A stretch of DNA of 64,000 bases from Bacilli bacterium. Its GTDB lineage: Bacteria > Bacillota_I > Bacilli_A > RFN20 > CAG-826. The DNA is taken from assembly GCA_024399115.1 (NCBI GenBank), contig JAKSHZ010000003.1, forward strand, positions 62,001 to 126,000, given 5' to 3'. The number at the start of each line of letters is the position of its first letter. Position 1 is the first letter of the stretch. Below the pieces are notes generated by a model. It saw only the letters and a list, made by a program, of their open reading frames with translations, searched no databases and was not told where the DNA came from. Below, piece by piece: positions 13,392 to 21,577 of this stretch. The position numbers and the translations under genes are program-made.

Positions 13392-13796
13392 TTAGTGTCC
13401 AAATTCGACTAGTCTAAGCACTACCATCGCGATAAGAAAAATAGCGCCAGAAAGTAAGATTGGAACGAAGATTTTTGGCTTACTTTCTCTCTTTATTTTT
13501 CCTTGTTCTTTATAGCCAGCGAAGTCATTATTCTCATTTGCTCTTTTTGAAAATATTGAGCTACCTACTTGTTTAGCGCCATACGCAAAAATATCAAAGA
13601 ATCCTTCGTTTGCAACAAACATTAATCCACCAACGGAAAGTAAAACTACCGCAGAAATTGATGTCCCATTAATGGCGGCGTACATTGTCTTTTCATTGAC
13701 AAAAAAGTAAGTCAAAAAGATAGTTAAACCAATCGCAAACGATATAGCTAATGATACTAAATAAGATATATAAAATTTCTTTAAATTGAGTTTCAT
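13392..13796 (-). CDS. DUF3899-like small membrane protein
   Basis: Integral membrane protein of 134 residues with three hydrophobic segments (about residues 11-32, 46-65 and 108-128). The central part, LLSVGGLMFVANEGFFDIFAYGAKQ, matches the pattern I associate with DUF3899, a family of small Bacilli membrane proteins without known function. It lies 48 bases after the alpha/beta hydrolase gene and may share its transcript. The ribosome site is weak (AAGAG). Confidence 0.6.
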   Translation of the reverse strand: MKLNLKKFYISYLVSLAISFAIGLTIFLTYFFVNEKTMYAAINGTSISAVVLLSVGGLMFVANEGFFDIFAYGAKQVGSSIFSKRANENNDFAGYKEQGKIKRESKPKIFVPILLSGAIFLIAMVVLRLVEFGH

Positions 13797-13843
13797 TTCT
13801 CTTTTATATTAATAAGGATATAAGTAGGAAGCAACAAAATACC

Positions 13844-14782
13844 CTATTTTCTTATAGAAGCAAGGAACTTATCTAACGCCTCAGCGTAATGAGGTAAATC
13901 GACAAAATAACTCATGCCATGAGGTGCACCTTCAACCTCTAAGAATGTGATCTTTTCAGGGAACATTTCTTTAAGTTTTCTACTATGTTCAACTGGTACG
14001 ATATCGTCTGTGGTTCCATGAATAATTAAGATAGGAAGCTTGGTCTTTTTGATATATTCTTTAACTTTGCCTTTATGCATGTCGAACCTAGCAAAGATTA
14101 GCGCTGCTAAGTAAATAAAAGGATATACTGGAGCAAATGGAATTTTCATTTGTTGAACTGTATATTTAATTTCTTCTTTAACAGATGAGTAAGGGCAATC
14201 TGCGATAACACCTTTAACGTTTTCTGGAAGAGGCATACCACTATCCATTAAGACAGTAGCGGCGCCCATAGAGATACCATATAAATATATTTCTGGATTA
14301 TCTAATCTTTTATTTACGTAGTCAATCCAATATAAAACATCATCTTTTTCTCTTACACCAAAGGTGATAGTTTTACCTGCGCTCTTAAAGTGACCATAAT
14401 GGTCTACGATGAGTACGTTATGTTCACGAGCTAAAAGTTCTTTGATACCACCAGAGAAGTCTTTAATGCCGACACTCTTATAACCATGTACCATGATAGC
14501 TACAGGACCGCCTTCTTTAACTGCGTAATATCTACCTGCGAGTTTTCTTCCTTTTTTAGGTTCTATATAGACTTGCTCAAAAGGTATGTTCAATGCTTCT
14601 TGAATTAATTGACGTGATTTATCTTCGAAAGGAACATAAAGTTCACCTTTTAAAGGTTCAAGAGCTCTTGGAGTTCCCTTTATGTTGTTATGAAAAATTC
14701 TAAAGTATAAATATAAAGAAATAAATAAGATTATTTCAATTATTACGAATACTACTATTAAAGCTATAAATACTGGTTTCAT
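13844..14782 (-). CDS. Membrane-anchored alpha/beta hydrolase
   Basis: Serine hydrolase of the prolyl-oligopeptidase-like/YqkD-type alpha/beta fold, probably acting at the outer membrane face on an ester or peptide. Residues 5-28 form a single membrane anchor. The oxyanion region is MVHGYKS, the nucleophile elbow GISMGAA, the acid is in HGTTDDIVPVEHS and the catalytic His in GAPHGMSYF. Length (312) is typical. A terminator of the upstream thioesterase gene lies directly before it, so it has its own promoter. The substrate cannot be read from sequence. Confidence 0.85.
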   Translation of the reverse strand: MKPVFIALIVVFVIIEIILFISLYLYFRIFHNNIKGTPRALEPLKGELYVPFEDKSRQLIQEALNIPFEQVYIEPKKGRKLAGRYYAVKEGGPVAIMVHGYKSVGIKDFSGGIKELLAREHNVLIVDHYGHFKSAGKTITFGVREKDDVLYWIDYVNKRLDNPEIYLYGISMGAATVLMDSGMPLPENVKGVIADCPYSSVKEEIKYTVQQMKIPFAPVYPFIYLAALIFARFDMHKGKVKEYIKKTKLPILIIHGTTDDIVPVEHSRKLKEMFPEKITFLEVEGAPHGMSYFVDLPHYAEALDKFLASIRK

Positions 14783-14790
14783 GCAAGTAT

Positions 14791-14816
14791 TATAAAAAAG
14801 ACACCATTAAGGTGTC
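14791..14816 (-). terminator. Rho-independent terminator after the thioesterase gene
   Basis: GACACC, loop TTAAT, GGTGTC and six T on the minus strand. Confidence 0.85.
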
Positions 14817-14836
14817 AATTTTGTTACTTTAGAATT

Positions 14837-15580
14837 TTAATTCTTAAATTCAATTAATGCGTAAGTCATGACCTTACCTTGGTCATTCTTAATTGCGTAT
14901 CTATATGTGTTATCTTCTACCTTACGATAAATCTTAACTTTATCTCCTAATAAGCAGCTAGCTGCGTATTTAACTTCAAATGACTTAACTTTTCTCTTAG
15001 TCATTTCATCAAGAGTGAAAGTATTTAAAATGATTTGAATGTATTTAACGTTATTTGTGTGAACTGCTAAATCAATATCAGTGACTTGGATGACATATTC
15101 ACCGATTTGATCGTTTTCTTCAAAGTCATTAACAAATTTTGTTGGATTTGCTTCAATCGCGACATCCTTACAATATTTGAAGTTCTTTGGGAATCCACTA
15201 TCTCTAAATGGAACAGGCATATTGTTTTTAGTTGAAAGGACTACCCATTCAGATTTCGCTTTAGCGATTAATTCTTTTCCGTGTATAATTGTGTAACTTC
15301 TATACATCTTGAAGGCTTTTTCTTCTGTTGGCATTGGCCAAGTTTCTCCTACAAGAGTTTCGTATAAATTAACATCGTTATAGAATTCGACTTGAGTATT
15401 TGTGACTACCCAATATCCACCTCTATCCCATGTATCGAAAGCGCCAATCCCTAATCTAAAAGCGTGGCCTGTTGCTAAAGACTGAAGAATATTAAAAGTT
15501 CCGATGACTCCTAACTTCTCACATGGTCCACATCTATCAATATCTACTACATATTCTGCTGAAAATTTTGGTTTTAGCAT
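14837..15580 (-). CDS. Acyl-ACP thioesterase (FatA/FatB-like)
   Basis: Hydrolyses acyl-acyl carrier protein to release free fatty acid in the cytoplasm, a common way in anaerobic Firmicutes to set membrane lipid chain length. The protein is a double hot-dog of 247 residues, the usual bacterial length. The first domain carries GTFNILQSLATGHAFRLG and the second the catalytic DIDLAVHTNNVKY with Asp, Asn/His and Asn. The start follows GGGGTAGAAATT. It is divergent from hypB and transcribed alone, ending in its own terminator. Confidence 0.88.
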   Translation of the reverse strand: MLKPKFSAEYVVDIDRCGPCEKLGVIGTFNILQSLATGHAFRLGIGAFDTWDRGGYWVVTNTQVEFYNDVNLYETLVGETWPMPTEEKAFKMYRSYTIIHGKELIAKAKSEWVVLSTKNNMPVPFRDSGFPKNFKYCKDVAIEANPTKFVNDFEENDQIGEYVIQVTDIDLAVHTNNVKYIQIILNTFTLDEMTKRKVKSFEVKYAASCLLGDKVKIYRKVEDNTYRYAIKNDQGKVMTYALIEFKN

Positions 15581-15679
15581 AATTTCTACCCCTAATTTAT
15601 TTTATAAATATATCAAAAATTATTTAAATAATTCCACATATTTTTTTAAGTGATAAAATAAATTTCGAGGTTTTGAAAT

Positions 15680-16339
15680 ATGGGCAATATCAAAATAATT
15701 GACATTAAAAGAAGTATTTTTGAAGATAACGATAAAGACGCAGATAAATTGAGAGCAGAGCTAAATGATAAGCAAGTATTTTTGCTTAATCTTATGTCAT
15801 CTCCAGGAAGTGGTAAAACCACCACTTTAATTAAAACTATTAATTCATTAAAAGAGAAAATAAATATTAAGATCATGGAAGCTGATATCGATAGCGATGT
15901 GGACGCAATCAAAATCAAAGAATCCACTGGAGTTGATACAATTCAACTTCATACCGGAGGAATGTGTCACCTTGATGCAGACATGACTAGACAAGGATTA
16001 AGAAATCTAGATCTAGAAAAGACTGATTTAGTTATTTTAGAGAATGTAGGAAATTTAGTTTGCCCTGCAGAATTTGATACTGGTTCTCACTTAAACTGTA
16101 TGATTCTTTCAGTTCCTGAAGGACATGATAAACCTCTTAAATATCCATTGATGTTCCAAATCTGTGATTTAGTTTTAATTAACAAGATTGACGTCATGAG
16201 CGTTTTTGATTTTGATATTGAAAAATGTAAGGAATATATTTATAAAAGAAACCCTAAAGCAACTATCATTCCAATATCAGCAAAAACTGGCGAAGGAATC
16301 GACAAATTTGCAGAATATTTATTAAATAAGGTTAAATAA
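15680..16339 (+). CDS. hypB: HypB, GTPase for nickel insertion into hydrogenase
   Basis: SIMIBI-class GTPase that helps HypA deliver nickel to [NiFe]-hydrogenase precursors. The P-loop is SSPGSGKTT (residues 37-45), followed by MEADIDSDVDA, the HTGGMCHLDADM segment with the metal-binding Cys-His of the G-domain, and NKID for guanine. It lacks the N-terminal His-rich tail and CxxCGC motif of some HypB proteins. The start at 15680 is preceded by CGAGG. It is followed two bases later by hypA. Confidence 0.92.
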   Translation: MGNIKIIDIKRSIFEDNDKDADKLRAELNDKQVFLLNLMSSPGSGKTTTLIKTINSLKEKINIKIMEADIDSDVDAIKIKESTGVDTIQLHTGGMCHLDADMTRQGLRNLDLEKTDLVILENVGNLVCPAEFDTGSHLNCMILSVPEGHDKPLKYPLMFQICDLVLINKIDVMSVFDFDIEKCKEYIYKRNPKATIIPISAKTGEGIDKFAEYLLNKVK

Positions 16340-16341
16340 AG

Positions 16342-16695
16342 ATGCACGAACTACCTATTATAAAAACTGTTTTTAATATGGTTATGGAATATGCGGAAAA
16401 AGAGCACGCAAAAAGAGTAACCACAGTTTATCTTGAGGTTGGTGTTTTAAGAGATTTTATCCCTGAATATCTTAAAAAATACTGGGAATATATCTCAACT
16501 GACACTATCGCGGATGGTTCAAAATTGCTAATTAGGGAAATAGAAGCTAAAGCCAGATGTGGCAAATGCAACACTGAATATGATATAAATATGGAAGATT
16601 TATACAATAACAAGTGTCCAAAATGTGGATACGATAAAGGGGAATTAATTAAAGGTCGGGAATTAATTATTTACTCGATTGAAATAGAAAATTAA
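16342..16695 (+). CDS. hypA: HypA, nickel metallochaperone
   Basis: Binds nickel through the N-terminal Met-His-Glu and passes it on together with HypB. MHELPIIKTVF at the N-terminus and two CxxC pairs (CGKC, CPKC) forming the structural zinc site are all present; the length of 117 is normal. It is tightly packed between hypB and the iron-sulfur protein gene, so the three are co-transcribed. No hydrogenase subunits or other hyp genes are in the window. Confidence 0.92.
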   Translation: MHELPIIKTVFNMVMEYAEKEHAKRVTTVYLEVGVLRDFIPEYLKKYWEYISTDTIADGSKLLIREIEAKARCGKCNTEYDINMEDLYNNKCPKCGYDKGELIKGRELIIYSIEIEN

Positions 16696-16705
16696 AGGTA
16701 CAAAT

Positions 16706-17794
16706 ATGACTAAAAAAGAGACCAAAGAAATATACGATAGATTATTACAAGTTATTGATAACTTATCGTTCGGATTTCCAAAATCCTACATTAGAAGCGA
16801 TAGAAAATTAATCCAAACTATCTTTACAGTTGAAGACGCTCAAGATTACCTTCTTTTAGAAGATAAGTACACTACCGCTCAAGAATTTGCTGATAAAAAC
16901 AATTTTACTCTAGAAGTGGCAACGGAAAAATTAGAAAGACTCGCTAAAAAGGGCTTAATTTTTAGACGTCATAGAGAAGTAGATGAATATAGACAATATC
17001 CATTTGTTTTAGGATTCCTTGAATTCCAAATTCATAATGCTTCAAAAGAAATGCTTATGCATACAGCTTTATATATGATTACTTCAAAGTTTGGTTCGCG
17101 TATGAGTCAAACTATGCCTTTCTATCGTTCAATTCCAATTAACAAGAATGTTGTAGAAGGCTCTAAAGTCGAGCCATATGAAGATTTAGACGCTATTCTT
17201 GATCGTCATACAAGATTCGCAGTAGCTCCTTGTATGTGTAGAACGATGTATAAGATGAAGCCATTTAACAAATGTCATCACCCAATTGAAACATGTATCA
17301 CAACTGACGATTACGCAACCTTCTACATCGAAAATGGATTCGGTAGAGAAATTTCAAAGGAAGAAACAAGAGAGATTCTTCTTTCTGGCCAAAAGGATGG
17401 ACGTATCATTAATGTCACTAACTCAAAAGATGGCGAAAACATTTGTTCGTGCTGTGCTTGTGGTTGCGGAATGCTTTATTTAAAAACAAAATATCCAGGA
17501 CCAAGCAAGGATCTTTGGAGCAACTACTTCTCAGAAGTTGATAATGAAAAATGTAAAAAATGTGGTCTTTGTGTAAATAAATGTCCATTTAAATACATTA
17601 AACAAAATAAAGATAAATCAATTAAGATTGACCAAAAGGCATGTTTAGGATGTGGCATCTGCGCTGCTTCTTGTCCATCTAACGCACTAAAATTAATTAG
17701 AAAAGAAAACAGCTACGAACCACCAGAAACTTACGATGATGCTGTTCAAATGTGGCAAGAGCAAACAAAAAAGGATTACTCTAATTTTAGATAA
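16706..17794 (+). CDS. Winged-helix / 2x[4Fe-4S] ferredoxin-like protein
   Basis: Cytoplasmic iron-sulfur protein of 362 residues. Residues 35-100 look like a winged-helix module (TAQEFADKNNFTLEVATEKLERLAKKGLIFRR). The middle holds scattered cysteines: APCMCRT, CHHPIETC and the unusual CSCCACGCGM. The C-terminus is a classical two-cluster ferredoxin: CKKCGLCVNKCP and CLGCGICAASCP. Proteins of this layout are found as electron-transfer or sensing partners in anaerobes. Co-transcription with hypBA suggests a role near a hydrogenase or another nickel enzyme, but this is inference. It ends before a strong terminator. Confidence 0.75.
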   Translation: MTKKETKEIYDRLLQVIDNLSFGFPKSYIRSDRKLIQTIFTVEDAQDYLLLEDKYTTAQEFADKNNFTLEVATEKLERLAKKGLIFRRHREVDEYRQYPFVLGFLEFQIHNASKEMLMHTALYMITSKFGSRMSQTMPFYRSIPINKNVVEGSKVEPYEDLDAILDRHTRFAVAPCMCRTMYKMKPFNKCHHPIETCITTDDYATFYIENGFGREISKEETREILLSGQKDGRIINVTNSKDGENICSCCACGCGMLYLKTKYPGPSKDLWSNYFSEVDNEKCKKCGLCVNKCPFKYIKQNKDKSIKIDQKACLGCGICAASCPSNALKLIRKENSYEPPETYDDAVQMWQEQTKKDYSNFR

Positions 17795-17822
17795 TCCCTT
17801 ATTGAAATATTTAATTGATAAG

Positions 17823-17842
17823 AAGGACTTAAGTCCTTTTTA
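17823..17842 (+). terminator. Rho-independent terminator after the hypBA operon
   Basis: The palindrome AAGGACTTAAGTCCTT followed by TTTATTT. Placed between converging genes. Confidence 0.8.
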
Positions 17843-17843
17843 T

Positions 17844-18647
17844 TTATGCTCTTAAATCAGAGAATGAGTAGTTAACAGTTGGACCGAATGTTGATTCGAT
17901 GAATGTTTTAACTGCTGGTTGAGAAAGTGCTTCAACTAAGACATTTGTCTTTTCTGAGTTAACGTTTTCGTTTCTAGTTGCAATGATGTTTGGATAAGCA
18001 ACTTCAGTGCTTTCTCCTAAGATTTTATAGTTTGTTGCAGTTGCTGTATCCCATGCATTTAATGCATAGTTTCCTGGGATAACTGCGTATCCACCATCGC
18101 TTACGTGTCTTGCTAATAAACCACTATCAACACATTCAATTGTGACATTAATGTCTGATGTATAAACTGGATGTTGTTTATCAAAGTTTTCAACTGAGTA
18201 AGTTTTGATAATGTTATTGTCGACGAGGAGCTTATAAGCTCTTTCGACGTTACTAGCGTCGTCGATAATGTAAACTTTCTTATCGGTGAAGTCAGTAGTT
18301 TTTACTTTTCCGTATAAGTTAAGAGGTTCATTGTGAACTGTGCAAACTGCTGAGATTTCATATCCATAATCTACGATTTGTTTTTCAATGTATGGAATGT
18401 GTTGGAAATAGTTAGCATCAATACTTCCATCGTTGAGTGCTCTATTAGGTAAGACATAGTCTTGGTACTCTTTTACTTTTAATTTATATCCTTTAGATTC
18501 GATATAACTTTTGACTGCTTCTGAGTTTAAGATTTCTGAGTGAGGTGAAGGGCTAGCACCAACAACGATTGTTTTTGCATCGTCTCCACAAGCTACTAAA
18601 GAACCTGTAACTCCTAATAATACGAATAATTTTGTGATATGTTTCAT
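17844..18647 (-). CDS. metQ: MetQ, methionine-binding lipoprotein
   Basis: Substrate-binding lipoprotein of the methionine ABC importer (NlpA family). The lipobox is LVACGDD. The family pattern is clear: IVVGASPSPHSEIL near the mature N-terminus, NRALNDGSIDANYFQHIPYI and GGYAVIPGNYA. At 267 residues it is full length. It is the last gene of metN-metI-metQ, two bases after metI. Expression of the operon is expected to follow the leader-peptide attenuator before metN. D- or L-methionine or close analogues are possible ligands. Confidence 0.93.
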   Translation of the reverse strand: MKHITKLFVLLGVTGSLVACGDDAKTIVVGASPSPHSEILNSEAVKSYIESKGYKLKVKEYQDYVLPNRALNDGSIDANYFQHIPYIEKQIVDYGYEISAVCTVHNEPLNLYGKVKTTDFTDKKVYIIDDASNVERAYKLLVDNNIIKTYSVENFDKQHPVYTSDINVTIECVDSGLLARHVSDGGYAVIPGNYALNAWDTATATNYKILGESTEVAYPNIIATRNENVNSEKTNVLVEALSQPAVKTFIESTFGPTVNYSFSDLRA

Positions 18648-18649
18648 AA

Positions 18650-19309
18650 TTAAATTTTTCTCCTTTTATCAATTTTCTTTGCGATTAGTAAGCATCCTTC
18701 TTGGATAACTTGAACAATTAAGATTACAAATAACAAGCAAATCCACATTGATGTTGAATCATCGTTATAGTAACCAAAGTTGAATGATTGAGCAATCAAT
18801 CCGCCTGCGGCGATATTACCAGCGAAAGCTGTGTAACCAATGATTGATACTGTTGTAACTGCAAGACCTGTAATTAATGATGATCTTGCTTCTGGGAGCA
18901 ATACTTTAAAGACAATTTGTCTATTAGTAGCACCTAAGCTTCTAGCGGCTTCAACTACACCGCTATCGACTTCTGCTAATGATTGTTCGACAACACGAGA
19001 TACAAATCCAAATGCTGCGAATGTTAGAGGGATAATCATTGATGACCAATTGCCACTCCAATTTCCTTTTCCTAAGACTAAGTTGCTTAATGGGATTAAG
19101 ATGACAATTAACAATAAACAAGGTATGGAACGTAAGATATTGACGATTCCGCCTACTATTAAGTTAACTGGTCTGTTAGGAATTAGTCCCTTTTTACTAG
19201 TAATGTTTAATAAGATTCCAATTGGAAGACCTATTACATAAGCTAGGAAAGTTGAGATTAAAGTCATCAATAATGTTTCGCCTAATGAACTAAATAATAT
19301 CTCTGCCAT
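18650..19309 (-). CDS. metI: MetI, methionine ABC transporter permease
   Basis: Integral membrane permease with five hydrophobic segments. The coupling motif EAARSLGATNRQIVFKVLLPEA that contacts the MetN ATPase lies at about residues 120-140. Length (219) is normal. Its ATG overlaps the last base of the metN stop region, showing translational coupling. Confidence 0.93.
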   Translation of the reverse strand: MAEILFSSLGETLLMTLISTFLAYVIGLPIGILLNITSKKGLIPNRPVNLIVGGIVNILRSIPCLLLIVILIPLSNLVLGKGNWSGNWSSMIIPLTFAAFGFVSRVVEQSLAEVDSGVVEAARSLGATNRQIVFKVLLPEARSSLITGLAVTTVSIIGYTAFAGNIAAGGLIAQSFNFGYYNDDSTSMWICLLFVILIVQVIQEGCLLIAKKIDKRRKI

Positions 19310-20049
19310 TATTTGACCTCCAATCTCTTGAATTCAATGAATCGCTTTGCGATATCTGATTGTGGATTTTTAAATATTTGCTCCACATCTCCTTCTTCAA
19401 CGATGTGAGCTTCATCAAGTACTGCTACTTTATTGCAGATGCTATATATGACGCTCATGTCGTGAGAGATAAGAATGATTGTTACTCCAAATTTCTTATT
19501 AATTTCGAGAAGCAATTTTAAGATTGAATCTGTAGTTTTTGGATCCAAAGCACTTGTTGCTTCATCACATATTAAGTATTTTGGTGAATTTGCAAGAGCT
19601 CTTGCGATTGCGACTCTTTGTTTTTGTCCGCCACTAAGTTCTGATGGATAAGAGTTTGCTTTATCTTCTAAGTCAACTAACTTTAATAATCTAGCGACTT
19701 CTTCTTTTATTGTGTTTTTATCAACACCATTTAATTCAAGTGGGAACGCCACATTTTTAAACACTGTTCTTTGTTCCAATAAGTTGAAGTTTTGGAAGAT
19801 AGTTCCGATGTTCTTACGCATTCGTAGGAGTTCTTTATTATTAATATTTAAGATTTTTTGTTCATCTACGATAATTTCGCCGCTTGTAGGTTTCTCTAAC
19901 AAGTTAATGCAACGAACTAGAGTTGATTTTCCAGCACCAGAAAGACCAATAATTCCAAATATATCTCCATCATTTATTTTGAGAGAGATATCTTTAATGG
20001 CAGTTATTGTGTTGTTATATGTTTTTGTAATATTAATTAACTCTATCAT
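19309..20049 (-). CDS. metN: MetN, methionine ABC transporter ATPase
   Basis: Energises methionine import. Walker [10 protein letters not shown] (about residues 36-44), Q-loop FQNFNLL, signature LSGGQKQR, Walker [13 protein letters not shown] and the switch His in LISHD are present. At 246 residues it lacks the C-terminal ACT-like (C2) domain that in longer MetN proteins binds methionine and inhibits transport, so allosteric feedback is probably absent and control may rest on the attenuator. It starts behind AAAGGAGGTCC. Confidence 0.92.
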   Translation of the reverse strand: MIELINITKTYNNTITAIKDISLKINDGDIFGIIGLSGAGKSTLVRCINLLEKPTSGEIIVDEQKILNINNKELLRMRKNIGTIFQNFNLLEQRTVFKNVAFPLELNGVDKNTIKEEVARLLKLVDLEDKANSYPSELSGGQKQRVAIARALANSPKYLICDEATSALDPKTTDSILKLLLEINKKFGVTIILISHDMSVIYSICNKVAVLDEAHIVEEGDVEQIFKNPQSDIAKRFIEFKRLEVK

Positions 20050-20068
20050 TTTGGACCTCCTTTAAATT

Positions 20069-20096
20069 AAAAAAGCTCGGGAAGTTTTTCCCGAGC
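20069..20096 (-). terminator. Attenuator terminator of the metNIQ leader
   Basis: On the minus strand GCTCGGGAA, a 4-base loop and TTCCCGAGC are followed by six T, ending 20 bases before the metN start codon. The 5' arm is also the 3' arm of a competing antiterminator. Confidence 0.92.
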
Positions 20097-20143
20097 GTCA
20101 TAAGCAGTGATGTAAGACTAAAAGTCCGTGCTTATTGCTCGGG
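20090..20143 (-). promoter_or_regulatory. Antiterminator hairpin of the metNIQ leader
   Basis: CCCGAGCAATAAGCA (20143-20129), inside the leader-peptide coding region, can pair with TGCTTATGACGCTCGGG (20106-20090). This uses up GCTCGGG, the 5' arm of the terminator, so the two structures exclude each other. A ribosome that reaches the leader stop codon covers the 5' arm and favours termination; one stalled at the Met codons leaves it free. Confidence 0.88.
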
Positions 20144-20183
20144 TAGTACACATCATTTGCATCATCATCATAACTTGTTTCAT
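20118..20183 (-). CDS. Methionine-rich leader peptide of metNIQ (21 aa)
   Basis: Short open frame starting MKQVMMMMQMM and ending STDF before TAG. Six of residues 5-11 are Met, a run with no likely structural purpose. It begins 11 bases after AGAGGA, a usable ribosome site, and lies 60-130 bases ahead of metN. With the competing hairpins it has every part of a ribosome-mediated transcription attenuator sensing methionyl-tRNA. I see no SAM riboswitch or T-box consensus here. Function inferred from layout, not shown. Confidence 0.88.
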   Translation of the reverse strand: MKQVMMMMQMMCTTRAISTDF

Positions 20184-20213
20184 AAATCGGTGTGTCCTCT
20201 TTTAGATGCTAAT

Positions 20214-20243
20214 ATTATATAGAAAAACAAATTGCCAAAACAA
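20214..20243 (-). promoter_or_regulatory. Promoter of the metNIQ operon
   Basis: TTGTTT (20243-20238), 18-base spacer, TATAAT (20219-20214) on the minus strand. It places the transcription start about 25-30 bases before the leader-peptide ATG. Confidence 0.65.
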
Positions 20244-20275
20244 TTAAAACGGAACATTTTTTAAAGAAAAATAAA

Positions 20276-20304
20276 AATCTCTACACCGAAATGATGTAGA
20301 GATT
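20276..20304 (-). terminator. Rho-independent terminator after the alcohol dehydrogenase gene
   Basis: AATCTCTACA and TGTAGAGATT with a 9-base loop, followed by TTTTTATTTTT on the minus strand. Confidence 0.88.
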
Positions 20305-20323
20305 ATTTTAATTTACTAGTAAA

Positions 20324-21469
20324 TTACATTAATTGTTTGAACATAGCGATGACATCATCGTATGTTGCTTCTCTTGGGTTACCTGGGCAACAAGCATCAG
20401 CAAGAGCGTCTTTTGTTAAGCTATCAAGATCTTCTTCTTTGATCTTTTCGCATTTGGTAGGAATGCCTACATCAACGCTTAATTGCTTAACAGCTGCAAT
20501 TGCAGCATTTCTATATTCTTCTTGGCTCATTGAGTCGACATTAGCTACGCCCATAACTCTAGCGATATCTTTATATTTTTCACCTGAGTATTCTTTGTTA
20601 TATTCCATTGCGATTGGGAGTAACATAGCGCAAGCAACTCCATGAGGGACATCATAATATGCGCTTAATGTATGTGCCATTGAATGATCGATGCCTAAAC
20701 CAACGTTTGAGAATCCCATACCTGCGATGTATTGACCTAAAGCCATTCCTTCTCTACCGTCTGGATCATTAGCGACTGCACCTCTTAAAGATTTTGAGAT
20801 GATTTCAATTGCTTTGATGTGGAACATATCACTCATTTCCCATGCACCACGAGTAATGTAGCCTTCGATTGCGTGAGTTAATGCGTCCATACCTGTAGAT
20901 GCTGTTAAGCCTTTAGGCATTGATGCCATCATATCTGGGTCAACAATAGCGACTACTGGCATATCGTGTGGGTCGACACAAACGAATTTTCTCTTCTTTT
21001 CAACATCAGTAATAACATAGTTAATTGTTACTTCAGCAGCAGTACCTGCTGTTGTAGCAACAGCGATAATTGGTAAGCAAGGTTTTGTTGTTGGGGCAAC
21101 ACCTTCTAAAGAACGAACATCAGCAAAACTTGGGTTAGTGATGATTATACCAATTGCTTTTGCAGTGTCCATAACTGAACCACCACCGATTGCAACGATT
21201 CCATCAGCGCCTAATTCTTTACAAACTTTAACGCCATCAGTAACGTTTTCGATTGTTGGATTTGCTTTGATGCTTGAATAAACTTGATAAGTTATTCCTG
21301 CTTTATCTAAAAGTTCAGTTACTTTAGAAGCAACTCCGAACTTTAATAAATCAGGATCTGTACAAACTAAAATTTTCTTAAATCCTCTTGAATTAATTTC
21401 TGGAACAATGTTTTCAATTGCACCATGACCATGATAAGAGGTCTCGTTGAGCATAAATCTATTAGACAT
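20324..21469 (-). CDS. Iron-containing alcohol dehydrogenase
   Basis: NAD(P)-dependent group III (Fe-ADH) dehydrogenase of the cytoplasm, reducing an aldehyde such as acetaldehyde or lactaldehyde in fermentation, or the reverse. The nucleotide site GADGIVAIGGGSVMDTAKAI, the signature GMDALTHAIEGY and the metal site GIDHSMAHTLS...VPHGVA supply Asp and three His ligands. At 381 residues it is a stand-alone enzyme, not the C-terminal half of AdhE. It starts behind AAAGGAG and is transcribed alone. The exact substrate (FucO, DhaT or butanol type) cannot be decided from sequence. Confidence 0.92.
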   Translation of the reverse strand: MSNRFMLNETSYHGHGAIENIVPEINSRGFKKILVCTDPDLLKFGVASKVTELLDKAGITYQVYSSIKANPTIENVTDGVKVCKELGADGIVAIGGGSVMDTAKAIGIIITNPSFADVRSLEGVAPTTKPCLPIIAVATTAGTAAEVTINYVITDVEKKRKFVCVDPHDMPVVAIVDPDMMASMPKGLTASTGMDALTHAIEGYITRGAWEMSDMFHIKAIEIISKSLRGAVANDPDGREGMALGQYIAGMGFSNVGLGIDHSMAHTLSAYYDVPHGVACAMLLPIAMEYNKEYSGEKYKDIARVMGVANVDSMSQEEYRNAAIAAVKQLSVDVGIPTKCEKIKEEDLDSLTKDALADACCPGNPREATYDDVIAMFKQLM

Positions 21470-21577
21470 TTCTTTATCTCCTTTAATAGATATCTTTATA
21501 TTAGCACATTTCTTTTTTAATAAAAGAATTTTGCTTTTCGTTCTAAAATTACAGTTTAAATTTATGAAACTTAAGCA

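Noticed and set aside
20050-20230. SAM riboswitch or Met T-box before metN
   Set aside because: No GGTGGAGGGA-type SAM-I core and no AGGGTGGNACCGCG T-box sequence; the Met-rich leader frame explains the hairpins better.
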